A DNA stretch of 64,000 nt from Natrinema ejinorense (GCF_002494345.1 NZ_NXNI01000002.1:351921-415920), one strand, 5' to 3'. Shown: positions 1 to 8,646, counted from the stretch's first letter. A program made the numbers and translations. The notes: generated by a model not told the origin, from the letters alone.

Positions 1-1073
1 ACGGGGACCGAAACCGGCTCGGCGCTCGTGCGGTCGCCGGTGTCGGTATCGTACGCGAGCGTGATCGTGGCGCTGGTGGTCGTCTCGATCGCGTCCGTGG
101 ACGATTCGAAAGCGAACCGGGCGGTTTCCGAGTCACCCGACTCGAGCGTTCCGACGTACGCCGTCGGCGAGTCGCTCGACAGCGGCGGCCCGGCCTCGAG
201 CGTGGCGACGACGCCGGTCACCGACTCGTTGCCGTCGTTCGCGATTCGGACCTCGTAGACGCCCTCCCCGTCGATGGGCACTTCGCCGTCGACGGGAGTC
301 ACGTCGAACGACCGGGACTCGTCGACCACGATTCCGAGCGCCGTTGGCCCGCCGGTCTGAACGATTTCGTCCTCGTCGTCGTTCGTCTCGTCGGCGTCGT
401 CGTTCGTCTCGTCGGCGTCGTCGAGATCGTCCTCGTCCGCGGGGGCGTCGACGCGATACTGGACGCTGGCGAACAGCGGATACGTCCCCGGATCGACCCG
501 TGCAGCCGCGACCTCGACGTCGACGGTCTCGGTGTCGCCGGGCGAGAGATCGGCGATGGCGACCGACCGGGTCGGCTGTGGCGCGGCGGACGGCCCGAAC
601 GTCAGGGTCCCGTCCGCTGCTCGCACCGTCACGACGATGTCGGTCGCCTCACGGTCGCCGTCGTTCGTTACCTCGAGCGTGATCGCCGTCGCATCGCCCG
701 CACGGACTGACTGGTCCTCCGTGACGGCGACGGTGACGTTCCCTTCCGGTGCCTGGACCAGCGGCGGGGCCGTCGCTAGCGGCCCGGCCGGCGGCGGACC
801 GGGCGTCTCGTTCTCGGCGGGCGGTTGGGTTGGGGCCTCGTTTTCGGCCATCCGCTCGGTCGTTCGTTCGCTCTCGTTGGCAGTCGGTTCTGCGGCCGAC
901 ACAGTCGTGTTCGTGTCGTCTTGTGGCGATTCGTCCGGTTGGGGTGTGACCGCCTGGGGAACGGCCGTCGGCGTCGCTGCGACGGCTCCGGTCACCACCA
1001 CTCCGACGAGCAAGAGGGAACACACCGCGATAGCCGCCCGCCGTCGCGTCGGTGGCCTCGCTCGCCCCTTCAT
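1..1073 (-). CDS. secreted/surface CARDB-type (COG1361-like) adhesion-domain protein, 3' end outside window
   Basis: The reading frame is open from the ATG at 1073 to the window edge (357 codons), so the C-terminus is missing. The N-terminus has basic residues followed by a hydrophobic stretch (about residues 15-34), consistent with a Sec-type signal or anchor. A Ser/Thr/Pro/Glu-rich linker follows, then a CARDB-like beta domain (about 100-190; pattern of NVTVAV, TLEVTNDGD, IVVTVRA). Next come an acidic linker with a tandem DDADETN repeat (DNA about 370-425) and a second beta domain. Such COG1361-type proteins act outside the cell, often with transporters. A TATA-like TTTATC lies about 30 nt upstream, suggesting a short leader. 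The divergent neighbour is an ABC-2 permease. The exact function is unknown. Confidence 0.7.
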   Translation of the reverse strand, partial: MKGRARPPTRRRAAIAVCSLLLVGVVVTGAVAATPTAVPQAVTPQPDESPQDDTNTTVSAAEPTANESERTTERMAENEAPTQPPAENETPGPPPAGPLATAPPLVQAPEGNVTVAVTEDQSVRAGDATAITLEVTNDGDREATDIVVTVRAADGTLTFGPSAAPQPTRSVAIADLSPGDTETVDVEVAAARVDPGTYPLFASVQYRVDAPADEDDLDDADETNDDADETNDDEDEIVQTGGPTALGIVVDESRSFDVTPVDGEVPIDGEGVYEVRIANDGNESVTGVVATLEAGPPLSSDSPTAYVGTLESGDSETARFAFESSTDAIETTTSATITLAYDTDTGDRTSAEPVSVP

Positions 1074-1238
1074 GTCCACTCCGAGACGGACGAACGGTGA
1101 TAAAGCACCTCGCCCGTTCCACGACCGAACAGTCGATTACTCGATTGGTGTCGTAACAACTGGATGTTACCTCGTCCAACCACGAATTGGCTATAAGGTG
1201 GCCGCTTCCGTCGGGACCCAGCGACGGTTCGATACCCG

Positions 1239-2036
1239 ATGCTCGAGCTCACCTCGTTCGAAGCCGGTCGCCGACTTCGCGGTTCCCTGCTACTCGCCGG
1301 TGCGATGGTCGCATTGATCGTCCTCACCGTCGCGCTCTTTCCGTCGATTCAGGAGACGGGTGCCGATCTCGACGCCTATCTCGAGTCGCTGCCGCCCGAA
1401 GCGGCGCGTGCGTTCGTCGGGAACGTGACGACGCTGACCACGATCGAGGGCTATCTCGTCTCCCAGCTCTACCAGTTCGGGTGGGTGTTGTTGCTCGCGA
1501 TCTACTATGCGTACGCCGCGGCCTCGACGGTCGCAGGGGAGGTCGAACGCGGCACGGCGGGACTGACGTTGTCGTTGCCGGTGACGCGGACCCGGCTGGT
1601 AGTCGGCAAGTTTCTGTCGCTCGTTCCAGGCGTCGTCCTCGTGAACGCGATCACGTTCCTCGCGGTCGTTCTCGGCGTCGAATTCGTCGACGAGTCGATC
1701 GATGTCACCCACCTGTTCGCCGTTCACGCCTACTCGATCGTCTACTTGCTCGCCTGCGCCGGTGTCGGACTGCTGGCCTCGGTCGCGTTCGATTCCGTCC
1801 GCCGCGCACAGACTGTCGGCGCCGGATCCGTCTTTGGCCTGTTCTTGCTCGATACGTTCACGTTCGACTCCGACTACGAGTGGCTCGGCGACGTCACGTT
1901 CTCCCGCCGCTTCGATCCCGGTGCGATCCTCGTCGACGGCGAAATCTCGTGGCCGGATCTCTCCGTTCTCCTGATCGCCGTCGTCGTCCTCGTCGTCGTC
2001 AGCGGCGAATACTTCGAACGGCGTGACCTCTCGTGA
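1239..2036 (+). CDS. ABC-2 type transporter permease subunit
   Basis: The 265-residue membrane protein has about six hydrophobic segments (near 17-35, 80-105, 130-150, 165-190, 195-215 and 240-258). It also has the GEVERGTAGLTLSLPVTRT stretch typical of ABC-2 permeases of the NosY/YhaP group, just before the third segment. It would form the membrane channel of an ABC exporter. A TATA-like GGCTATAAGG lies about 45 nt upstream of the start. No ATP-binding subunit flanks it: upstream is the divergent adhesion-domain gene and downstream is a convergent UspA gene. The ATPase must therefore be encoded elsewhere or be lost. The family is confident; the cargo is unknown. Confidence 0.85.
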   Translation: MLELTSFEAGRRLRGSLLLAGAMVALIVLTVALFPSIQETGADLDAYLESLPPEAARAFVGNVTTLTTIEGYLVSQLYQFGWVLLLAIYYAYAAASTVAGEVERGTAGLTLSLPVTRTRLVVGKFLSLVPGVVLVNAITFLAVVLGVEFVDESIDVTHLFAVHAYSIVYLLACAGVGLLASVAFDSVRRAQTVGAGSVFGLFLLDTFTFDSDYEWLGDVTFSRRFDPGAILVDGEISWPDLSVLLIAVVVLVVVSGEYFERRDLS

Positions 2037-2125
2037 CCCGCAGGGAGGTCCGACCAGTTTCGATTCGATAGCGCCGACTCACGAATCGCTCGGTTACGCC
2101 GTCGACGAGCAGCTACTGGAACGGA

Positions 2126-2635
2126 TCATTGTGGCGATCGCTCCGTCGAACCTGTTTCCCGATAGAACTCGGAGTGGGGTTCGAGGGCCTCGAGTTTGGG
2201 CGGTTCCGGACGGCGAACGATGAACACGTCGTACGATTCTTCGGCGGCGACGTGAACGCCGACGCTCGTCAGTGGCGTGACGACGCGGCCGACGTTGTCG
2301 CTCCCGAGGAACACGACGCTCGGATCGTGGTTCAATATCAGTCGCTCGATGTGGTCGGCCAGTTCGGCCTCGGGAGGAAACTCGCGGATTCGTTCGCATT
2401 CGAACGCCGCTGACGGTGCGAGCGTCCGGACCTGTTCTCGAAGGCCTGCGACGACTGCATCGACGTCGTACGGTTCGTTCTCGTCGATCCACCCTTTCTC
2501 TCGTGCGTATCCGTTTCGCTCCGGAACGACGACGACGGCCGCGATCGATTCGTCGAGTGCGCCACCGTACTCGACGGCCCTGACGAGAGCGGCTTCCGCG
2601 AGCTCCGATCCGTCGAATGGGACGACGAACGTCAT
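2126..2635 (-). CDS. universal stress protein family protein, divergent
   Basis: The 169-residue protein has a UspA-like Rossmann fold. It begins MTFVVPFDGSELAEAALVRA, the usual first strand and helix with the conserved Asp. It lacks the canonical ATP motif G-x2-G-x9-G-S: the equivalent stretch around GSDNVGRVVTPLTSV has no second Gly-Ser. ATP binding is therefore doubtful, unlike in the two other UspA proteins of this window. The C-terminal 25 residues are charged and extend past the domain. The gene is convergent with the ABC-2 permease and stands alone. It is presumably cytosolic; its role in stress is inferred only from the family. Confidence 0.75.
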   Translation of the reverse strand: MTFVVPFDGSELAEAALVRAVEYGGALDESIAAVVVVPERNGYAREKGWIDENEPYDVDAVVAGLREQVRTLAPSAAFECERIREFPPEAELADHIERLILNHDPSVVFLGSDNVGRVVTPLTSVGVHVAAEESYDVFIVRRPEPPKLEALEPHSEFYRETGSTERSPQ

Positions 2636-2940
2636 ACGTGGCGTCTCTACGCCTCGGTCAATAACTCCAGGGGTGTCGCGGGATGTCAGGGAGAGACCCT
2701 ACGCCGATACCCGTGGCCGGATCCGTTACGATCCGCCCGTTCCTCATCGCGAGCCTCGAAGCTGCGACGCACTCGCGGATCGCCCCACCGTCTGGCAGTC
2801 GCGGCCTCTCGAGAGCGCGGGCGCGAGAACCGACGCGGAACGATCATATTCGCGCTTCGATTTCACGGACCTTCTGAGACCACGGACATACATCATGTTA
2901 TTGAACGGACTATTTGTGACGAAGCGTGATAGAGCGGACT
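2636..2940. other. intergenic region, no gene seen
   Basis: Open frames here have haloarchaeal shadow-frame composition (Arg/Ser-rich) and no recognisable domain. An AT-containing segment around 2885-2915 could hold the promoter of the small membrane protein that follows. Nothing else is supported. Confidence 0.4.
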
Positions 2941-3129
2941 ATGGAACCGCAGACAGAGCGTCGGTGCCATCTTTTGATCGGTATCGCGTTGGTCCTCCTG
3001 ACGATCGGTATCGGATACGACTTCGTTTTCGGGACGAAGTTGGCGGACTTTCTGGTGATAATCGCCGGTCTCTTCACCGGGTGGGTGGCGTTTCTCTACT
3101 GCCTGGGGAACGCTTCGTTCTGGGAATAG
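2941..3129 (+). CDS. small two-helix membrane protein of unknown function
   Basis: The 62-residue protein begins MEPQTERR and has two hydrophobic segments (about residues 9-27 and 33-54) joined by a short loop containing FGTKLADF. An in-frame GTG 15 nt upstream would add MIERT; the ATG was preferred because the residues after it fit a short cytoplasmic tail before the first helix. The frame uses GC-rich third positions and is hydrophobic in the way real membrane proteins are. I do not recognise the family. It stands between a UspA gene and an SDR gene. Confidence 0.55.
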   Translation: MEPQTERRCHLLIGIALVLLTIGIGYDFVFGTKLADFLVIIAGLFTGWVAFLYCLGNASFWE

Positions 3130-3319
3130 GCCGATTCTCGTCGCAACATCGGTGCCGTCGATTCGATTCAGTCCTCGGTCTGACGGGATTCGCTCACGCG
3201 GACGGCGAGGATCCGTGCCCGAAATACGATGGCTGGGGCGATTCGGAACCGAGAGCCGTCCCGATCGACGAACGGCGACCCATGATAGATGGAAGTAGTT
3301 CGACGTGGTACTCGATGGC

Positions 3320-4087
3320 ATGACGGACCTACTCGCGGAGCAAACGGCCGTCGTGACGGGTGCATCGAGCGGAATCGGTCGATCGATCGCGCGGACGTTC
3401 GCCGAACACGGTGCCGACGTCGTCGTCGCCGACGTCCGCGAAACGCCACGCGAAGGCGGGACGCCGACCCACGAACTGATCACCGACGAAACGGAGGCCA
3501 CAGCGACGTACGTCGAGTGCGACGTTTCGAGCGTCACCGATCTCGAAGTGACACTCGACGAAGCCGAGCGGATCGGTAGTCTCGACGTCCTCGTCAATAA
3601 CGCGGGCATCTTCCGATCCGAAGAGTTCCTCGAGGTGACGCCGGACGAATACGAGCACCTCATGGGTGTGAACGTCAAAGGCGCGTTCTTCGGCACCCAG
3701 CTCGCGGCCCGGCGGATGATCGAAACCGGGGGCGGGAGTGTCATCACCGTCTCGAGTATCGCTGGCTTCCTCGGAAACGGTAGCTACGTCACCTACTGCG
3801 TGTCCAAGGGTGCGATCCGACTGTTGACGTACGCGGCGGCCCATCGCCTCGGCCCCGACGGAATCCGGGTGAACGCGATCCACCCAGGCGGCATCGAGAC
3901 CGAGATGATGGAAGACGCACACATGGGCCCCGACGAACTCGAGGCGTTCACGCAAGCGATCCCGTCGCGCCGGATCGGCGACCCCGAGGATATCGCGGGC
4001 GCCGCGGTGTTCCTCGCGAGCGATCTCTCGAGGTACGTAAACGGTGAGTCACTCGTCGTCGACGGCGGGTACACGCACACCGGGTGA
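3320..4087 (+). CDS. SDR family NAD(P)-dependent oxidoreductase
   Basis: This classical short-chain dehydrogenase has 255 residues, the family's normal length. It has TGASSGIG (13-20) for cofactor binding, NNAG (93-96), the catalytic Ser near 145, and Y159-x3-K163. The PGG-IETEM segment and the C-terminal SLVVDGGY are the usual substrate-loop and end motifs (FabG/glucose-dehydrogenase type). The ATG at 3320 was chosen over a GTG at 3305 because it places the first beta strand normally. It should reduce or oxidise an alcohol/ketone in the cytosol. Neither substrate nor cofactor preference can be read reliably; an acidic Asp (VVADV) at the end of beta-2 hints at NAD(H). Confidence 0.9.
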   Translation: MTDLLAEQTAVVTGASSGIGRSIARTFAEHGADVVVADVRETPREGGTPTHELITDETEATATYVECDVSSVTDLEVTLDEAERIGSLDVLVNNAGIFRSEEFLEVTPDEYEHLMGVNVKGAFFGTQLAARRMIETGGGSVITVSSIAGFLGNGSYVTYCVSKGAIRLLTYAAAHRLGPDGIRVNAIHPGGIETEMMEDAHMGPDELEAFTQAIPSRRIGDPEDIAGAAVFLASDLSRYVNGESLVVDGGYTHTG

Positions 4088-4253
4088 CCGGCCCCGTCCG
4101 AAACGCACACTCCGGATCGGCGAGCCGGGAGTCCGTGGTCGTCCGCACACGCCGGCGTTCGTGTGCGGGATCGACCAGGTGTGGGGGGCCTTTGGACTCT
4201 CGTCCCGGCAGGGTACCAACCCCGTCTGGCAGCCCTCGCGCCGCGTCCGGTCG

Positions 4254-4745
4254 CTACGAGTCGGTCCTCGTCTCTTTCCGTCCCGTCATGGTCGCAGGCT
4301 CGAGGCTGAAATATCGGAACGTCGTTTCCCTCGGCGGCCGCTCGAAAATCTCGACGAGTGGGATTTCGATCGACCACATCCCCTGTATTTCGGCGGATTC
4401 GTACTGCGCATCGGAGACGTCCGAGAGCTGTCCGGTGGCGACGACGCTTCGCCATCCGTCGCCGGTCTCGCCGTGCGTAACGAAGGAGACGTGCCTGTCT
4501 ACGAGTTCGTCTTTTCTGCTATCCCGTGGGAAGGAGAGCCGGTAGTAAAAGCGCCCGACCTCCGCACTGTATCCATACGACACGGGTATCGAGACGGGCG
4601 GTTCGTCCGGTTCCGTAGCGAACGAAATCACGCCCGTTCCGCCTCGGCCGAGGAACTCGTTCATTTCTTCCGCGCTCATTTGAAGCCAGCGCAAACCCTG
4701 CATACCCTCCCGGACGATAGCGGGATAGAAAGTACCCCGTTCCAT
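4254..4745 (-). CDS. pyridoxamine 5'-phosphate oxidase-like FMN-binding split-barrel protein
   Basis: The protein has the split-barrel layout: a helix MSAEEMNEFLGRGGTGVISF, strands VSIPVSYGY and RFYYRLSF, then HVSFVTHGETGDGWRSVVATGQL, as in haloarchaeal PPOX-like proteins that bind FMN or F420. The start is uncertain. The frame is open back to an ATG at 4808, while internal ATGs at 4745, 4703 and 4679 all precede the domain. I placed it at 4745, since the 21 residues before that are low in character. It probably acts as a flavin-dependent reductase or a cofactor-binding stress protein. The gene is convergent with the SDR and has no operon partner. Confidence 0.75.
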   Translation of the reverse strand: MERGTFYPAIVREGMQGLRWLQMSAEEMNEFLGRGGTGVISFATEPDEPPVSIPVSYGYSAEVGRFYYRLSFPRDSRKDELVDRHVSFVTHGETGDGWRSVVATGQLSDVSDAQYESAEIQGMWSIEIPLVEIFERPPRETTFRYFSLEPATMTGRKETRTDS

Positions 4746-4844
4746 CGAACCGTACTTTTCAGGTGAGAACGACGTTGATCGGTCTCCCGTTCGCGATGCC
4801 CGCGGCACCGACCGGATCCCGTCGCAAAAATCGTGTGTTCGATC

Positions 4845-5135
4845 TCAGCTCAGTCGCCCGGCCCTGCGGTTTTCGTCCTTCACGGGCTCGGCATTGGACT
4901 CGGCTCCGTCTCGATACGTGTCGATACCGAGGCGGGCGTTCATGGGACATTTCTGGGTGGCTGCGGTGGTAGTCAACACCGCGCCACCGACGAGAGCGAT
5001 CGCTGCGAGAGCGAGTCCGAGCGCCCCCGCTGTTAGGGAGAGCAACCCGCCGAGGGCCGCGATCCCGATGAGGACGAGGACGGGGCCGACGACGATCCGG
5101 GCGCCGCGGTCAAATCCGCCGACGTTTTTTTGCAT
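4845..5135 (-). CDS. YgaP-like (DUF2892) two-helix membrane protein
   Basis: The protein of about 96 residues begins MQKNVGGFDRGARIVVGPVL, the signature start of DUF2892/YgaP transmembrane domains, followed by two adjacent hydrophobic helices (about 15-35 and 37-58). The C-terminal tail has a Cys-Pro (QKCPMNARLG) typical of the stand-alone archaeal form. In bacteria this domain is often fused to rhodanese. Here the next gene, divergently transcribed, is a rhodanese-MBL fusion, so a shared job in sulfane-sulfur handling is plausible. The ATG at 5135 was chosen over the one at 5147 because the family starts at this Met. Confidence 0.8.
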   Translation of the reverse strand: MQKNVGGFDRGARIVVGPVLVLIGIAALGGLLSLTAGALGLALAAIALVGGAVLTTTAATQKCPMNARLGIDTYRDGAESNAEPVKDENRRAGRLS

Positions 5136-5450
5136 GATTCGGTTCACCAGCCTCAGAGAGGGCGTCAGAGTATATAACCTATATTTACTGTTTGAAGATA
5201 TATTGCGGGCGGTCGCGACGGCTACTCGCTCCGGGGATTTCGAAGGGTATCTAAATCAGTACAGAACGTCCACGACGGTCCGATTCCCGCCGTCCAGTCC
5301 GCCGTCGCAGCGTCTTGCAACACACGACTCGTCCCGGTCGAAACCGCCTTTCCGAGGCCGATCGCAACCGATGCCGGTAGCTGGGTGTGCTTGTGCAGGG
5401 GGGAGAACTATCGGCGCTCTCGTCTCAGCTAGTATTGTAGGGTGATTCCA
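5136..5450. promoter_or_regulatory. divergent AT-rich intergenic region with promoter-like sequence
   Basis: This gap of about 310 bp separates the YgaP-like gene from the rhodanese-MBL gene. An AT-rich core at about 5168-5200 (GAGTATATAACC followed by TATATTT) could hold TATA boxes for the leftward gene. No ORF with protein-like composition is present. Confidence 0.4.
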
Positions 5451-6599
5451 ATGGTGAACCAGATCCATCCCGACCGGCTCGCCGAGATGATCGACGCGAA
5501 CGAGCCGTTCACGCTCATCGATACGCGCCCCGAGGACAGTTACGAGGGCTGGCGGATCCACGGCGCCGAGAACGTCCCGTTCGGTCCGGGGGACGAGTTC
5601 GCGGACGTGGACCTCGAGCGCATCGCAGCGGTTGAGGACGGAGAGCCGATCGTCGCGATCTGCGGAAAGGGGCTTACGTCGACGCCGTTTAGCTTCGAAC
5701 TCGAGCAACACGGCTACGACGACGTGTCCGTCGTGAAAGGCGGCATGGAAGACTGGAGCAAGCTCTACGAGGTCGTTCCCCTCGAGACCGAATCCGACGA
5801 CCTCGTCGTCCGTCAACTGCAGCGACGGGCGAAGGGATGTCTCGGCTACGTCGTCGGATCGAAACGTGCCGCATCGGCGGTCGTCGTCGATCCGACCAGA
5901 CAAACGGATCAGTTCAAAATCGTCGCCGAGGAGGCCGGCCTCACGATCGAGCGCGTCCTCGACACGCACGTCCACGCCGACCACATTTCGGGTGGACCGA
6001 AACTGGCGGCGGAGCTGGACGTCCCCTACCATCTCGGTGCCAAGGCCAGCGAGCGGGGCGTCGGGTACGACTACGAACCGCTCGCCGACGGCGAGACGAT
6101 CGAACTCGGCGAGATCGAGATCGAAACGCTCCATACCCCGGGGCATACGACCGAGATGGTCACCTACCTCGTCGATGGCGAGGCGCTGCTGACCGGCGAC
6201 ACGTTGTTCGTCGAGTCCGTCGGCCGAACGGAGCTTCAATTCGGCGATGAGGACGCGGCGAGTGGCGCCGAACTGCTTTACGACGCGATCCACGGGACGA
6301 TCCTCGAATTGCCGGACGAGACGCAAATCCTCCCGGGACACGTGTCGGTCACGGCGGATAACCGATACGAGGTCGGCTCTCCGGGTGATCTGATCGGTGC
6401 TCGACTGGGCAACCTCCGCGAGGACCTCGATCTGCTCGGACTGGACGAAGACGAGTTCGTCGACCGGTTAGTCGAGAACGCCCCCGACAAACCGCCGAAC
6501 TACGAGCGCGTGATCGAAATCAACACGGGGACGGAGCCGCCCGAAGACGAGTCCGAGGCGACGGACCTCGAACTCGGCCCGAACAACTGCGCGGCCTGA
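5451..6599 (+). CDS. rhodanese - metallo-beta-lactamase fusion, persulfide dioxygenase-like
   Basis: The protein has 382 residues. The N-terminal rhodanese domain (about 5-110) has its active Cys at residue 71 in AICGKGLTS. The MBL domain (about 120-340) has THVHADHISGG (172-182), HTPGHTTEM and TGDTLFVESVGRTEL, the pattern of ETHE1/SdoA-type mononuclear-iron persulfide dioxygenases, plus ILPGHVS. The known reaction of that family is oxidation of glutathione- or other thiol-persulfides to sulfite; rhodanese moves sulfane sulfur between thiols. The ATG at 5451 is preferred over a GTG three codons earlier. A cysteine near the C-terminal end (NNCAA) is unusual. The thiol used by a haloarchaeon would have to be something other than glutathione. 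Confidence 0.88.
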   Translation: MVNQIHPDRLAEMIDANEPFTLIDTRPEDSYEGWRIHGAENVPFGPGDEFADVDLERIAAVEDGEPIVAICGKGLTSTPFSFELEQHGYDDVSVVKGGMEDWSKLYEVVPLETESDDLVVRQLQRRAKGCLGYVVGSKRAASAVVVDPTRQTDQFKIVAEEAGLTIERVLDTHVHADHISGGPKLAAELDVPYHLGAKASERGVGYDYEPLADGETIELGEIEIETLHTPGHTTEMVTYLVDGEALLTGDTLFVESVGRTELQFGDEDAASGAELLYDAIHGTILELPDETQILPGHVSVTADNRYEVGSPGDLIGARLGNLREDLDLLGLDEDEFVDRLVENAPDKPPNYERVIEINTGTEPPEDESEATDLELGPNNCAA

Positions 6600-6783
6600 C
6601 TCGTCGACGAGCGTGGGACACGGGATCGCCGCCAGAACAGTCGCCGGGCGACTCTGGTCGCTCTCATGGCTTCTCCTCCCGCCCCGTCCGATGTGGGTAC
6701 CGCTACAGCGGGCGCAGCGAGTGTCCGACAGTACTCTCTGTGGTCTCGGAATCTGTTTTTCGTCCGTCAAATCAGCGTGACGA

Positions 6784-6790
6784 TTTTATA
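6784..6790 (+). promoter_or_regulatory. TATA box of the UspA gene at 6814
   Basis: TTTTATA lies 24-30 nt upstream of the ATG, so transcription would begin at or a few bases from the start codon: a leaderless mRNA, common in Halobacteria. Confidence 0.6.
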
Positions 6791-6813
6791 CCGGGTGGTC
6801 GAATCCACTCGTC

Positions 6814-7239
6814 ATGGCCGACCGAATTCTCGTTCCGTACGATGGGACGCCGCAGGCGAGGGACGCCCTCGAACTGACCTTCGACGAATTCCCGGACGCG
6901 ACCGTCATCGCGCTGTACGTCATCGAGGTGCCGGACGGTCGCTGGGCGCAACTCGTGGGTCCGGAACTGCAAATACCCGTCTCCGAGAACGCGGAGGAGT
7001 ACGCGGCTGACATCCTCGAGACAGCGACGGAACTCGCAACCGAGCACGGTCGCACTCTCGAAACGAACGTCGTCACGGGCGAACCGGATGACCGCATCGT
7101 CGCACAGGCGGAGGAAGAATCGGTCGACCTGATCGTCATCGGAAGCCACGGACGAGAGGGAATCTCGCGCGTCCTGCTCGGGAGCGTCGCGGAAACCGTC
7201 GTTCGCCGATCACCGGTTCCCGTCCTCGTGGTCCGGTAG
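6814..7239 (+). CDS. universal stress protein (UspA), ATP-binding type
   Basis: The 141-residue single-domain UspA begins MADRILVPYDGTPQARDALE. It ends with a complete ATP motif, GSHGREGISRVLLGS (G-x2-G-x9-G-S), followed by the usual PVPVLVVR strand. It is close in length and C-terminal sequence to the UspA at 55051-55476, so the two are recent paralogues. A TATA box 24-30 nt upstream implies leaderless translation. It stands alone, convergent with a DUF302 gene. Such proteins bind ATP and help cells survive stress, with no defined reaction. Confidence 0.92.
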   Translation: MADRILVPYDGTPQARDALELTFDEFPDATVIALYVIEVPDGRWAQLVGPELQIPVSENAEEYAADILETATELATEHGRTLETNVVTGEPDDRIVAQAEEESVDLIVIGSHGREGISRVLLGSVAETVVRRSPVPVLVVR

Positions 7240-7307
7240 TGGCGACCGGGAAGCGGACCGGACACGAGCGGAGATCGTTCTGCTGTGCGCTGGTCGGAAC
7301 GCGGGTG

Positions 7308-7691
7308 CTACAGGGACTCGAGAACGCGCTCGAAGCGCTCGGAGGCGTCCTCGCCGATCGGGTCGAGCGCGTCGTCGTCAGCGATGTCGATCAGCCGCTG
7401 AGCGTCGACCGCACTGACGACGATATCGTCGTCATCGTCGTAGACGACGACGTTGCAGGGGAGCAAGGTCCCGAGGTCGAGGTCGTCCTCGAGCCCCTGA
7501 TGGGCCAGCCCCGGATTGCACGCGCCCAGGATCCGGTACTGTCGGAAGTCCTCGTCGAGTTTCTGTTGCAGCGTCTCCTGAACGTCGATGTCGCAGAGAA
7601 CGCCGAACCCCTCGTCCTCGAGGGCATCGATCGTCGTCGAAACGATGTCGTCGAATTCGCCGTGGATACGCGTCTGGAGCGTATACGACAT
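7308..7691 (-). CDS. DUF302 domain-containing protein
   Basis: The protein of about 127 residues starts MSYTLQTRIHGEFDDIVSTT. It shows the DUF302 pattern: an alpha/beta domain with GFGVLCDIDVQETL, YRILGACNPGLAHQGLE (conserved Cys-Asn-Pro) and LLPCNVVVYDD. The frame is open further upstream, but that stretch reads like non-coding sequence, so the ATG at 7691 is the real start. DUF302 proteins are small cytosolic proteins of unknown chemistry, often near sulfur- or thioredoxin-related genes. A thioredoxin/thioredoxin reductase pair lies 1 kb away. Confidence 0.88.
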   Translation of the reverse strand: MSYTLQTRIHGEFDDIVSTTIDALEDEGFGVLCDIDVQETLQQKLDEDFRQYRILGACNPGLAHQGLEDDLDLGTLLPCNVVVYDDDDDIVVSAVDAQRLIDIADDDALDPIGEDASERFERVLESL

Positions 7692-7810
7692 ACCGTCCGC
7701 ACACTCCGAAGGACGGTGATTGTTGGGGCGGCACCGGCAAGTTCGCGCCGAGTGCCCGTTCGACCGGGTCGGGAAAAGACTGTAGCCCTGCCACGTGAAA
7801 GGCGTTCCCG

Positions 7811-8455
7811 ATGGTCTCTCGTCGCACCGTCCGAGTGGTCGCCTCACTGCTCGGACTCGCCGCGCTCGCTGGACTCGGATACGCGCTCCGGTGGCGGTCG
7901 AACCCGTCGCCGTGTCCGTACTCCCAGCGGCGCTGGATCGACCTCTCCCGGCCGGTCATCACGCGCTCGCGGCTGCACGACCTGCTCGACCCGCGGCCGG
8001 GTGAGCTAATCCTCGAACTCGGCCCGGGAACCGGCTACTACACTGGGACGATCGCACAGGCCGTCGAGCCAACGGGGACGGTACACGCTGTCGATATCCA
8101 GCAGTCGATGGTCGGGCACCTCCGGCTGCGGACGCGACAGCAGGGCCACCGGAACGTCGAACCGATACGCGGCGACGGCCAGCGGCTGCCGTACCCGGAC
8201 GACAGTTTCGACGCCGCGTCTCTGGTCCTCGTTCTCGGCGAAATTCCGGAGCCAGAGCGGGCCCTCGCCGAACTCGAGCGGGTACTGAAACCGGGCGGCC
8301 GGCTCGTCATCGGGGAAGCGCTTCCCGACCCGCATTTCGTCCCGCTCGAGACGCTCCGACGACGGGCCCGGCGGCAGGGACTCGAGTTCGACGACCACGT
8401 CGGAACGCGGGCGGGGTACTTCGCGCGGTTCACTGTGCCGTCCGCGGCTCCATAG
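7811..8455 (+). CDS. membrane-anchored class I SAM-dependent methyltransferase
   Basis: The protein has 214 residues. An N-terminal hydrophobic helix (about residues 9-27, after MVSRRTVR) should anchor it. The methyltransferase domain follows with motif I ILELGPGTGYYTG (67-79), the acidic end of beta-2 (AVDIQQSM), the DDSFDAASL/VLVLGEIP motif IV region, and LKPGGRLVIGEALPDP. This is the UbiE/Methyltransf_11 type. The substrate is unknown; a lipid or quinone would fit the anchor. It is divergent from the DUF302 gene and followed after about 230 bp by the thioredoxin pair. Confidence 0.85.
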   Translation: MVSRRTVRVVASLLGLAALAGLGYALRWRSNPSPCPYSQRRWIDLSRPVITRSRLHDLLDPRPGELILELGPGTGYYTGTIAQAVEPTGTVHAVDIQQSMVGHLRLRTRQQGHRNVEPIRGDGQRLPYPDDSFDAASLVLVLGEIPEPERALAELERVLKPGGRLVIGEALPDPHFVPLETLRRRARRQGLEFDDHVGTRAGYFARFTVPSAAP

Positions 8456-8646
8456 CGCCGACTGTGTCTCGCAAGCAGTAGTTGAGAAACTGCACACATC
8501 CGTTCGTGAAACTGATGCCCCGATCACGTCGATGAGGGCTCGACTCGAGTCGCAAACACCGGGGTTGCCGTCTATTTGCTCCTGGGTATCGGCCACTATC
8601 TGCCGGTAGCTCGGTTGCGATTCGTATGGTGGTATTGTGCAATATA

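Noticed and set aside
360..430. Short tandem repeat of 21 bp, possible microsatellite or CRISPR-like repeat
   Set aside because: It encodes a DDADETN acidic linker in frame within the partial surface protein. There is no spacer structure, so it is a coding low-complexity repeat.
2277..3323. 348-codon plus-strand frame across the UspA gene, the gap and the small membrane protein
   Set aside because: It crosses three unrelated regions and has no family resemblance; a shadow frame.
5256..6341. 361-codon minus-strand frame opposite the rhodanese-MBL gene
   Set aside because: The composition (Arg/Val/Asp-rich without domains) and complete overlap with a well-supported gene mark it as a shadow frame.
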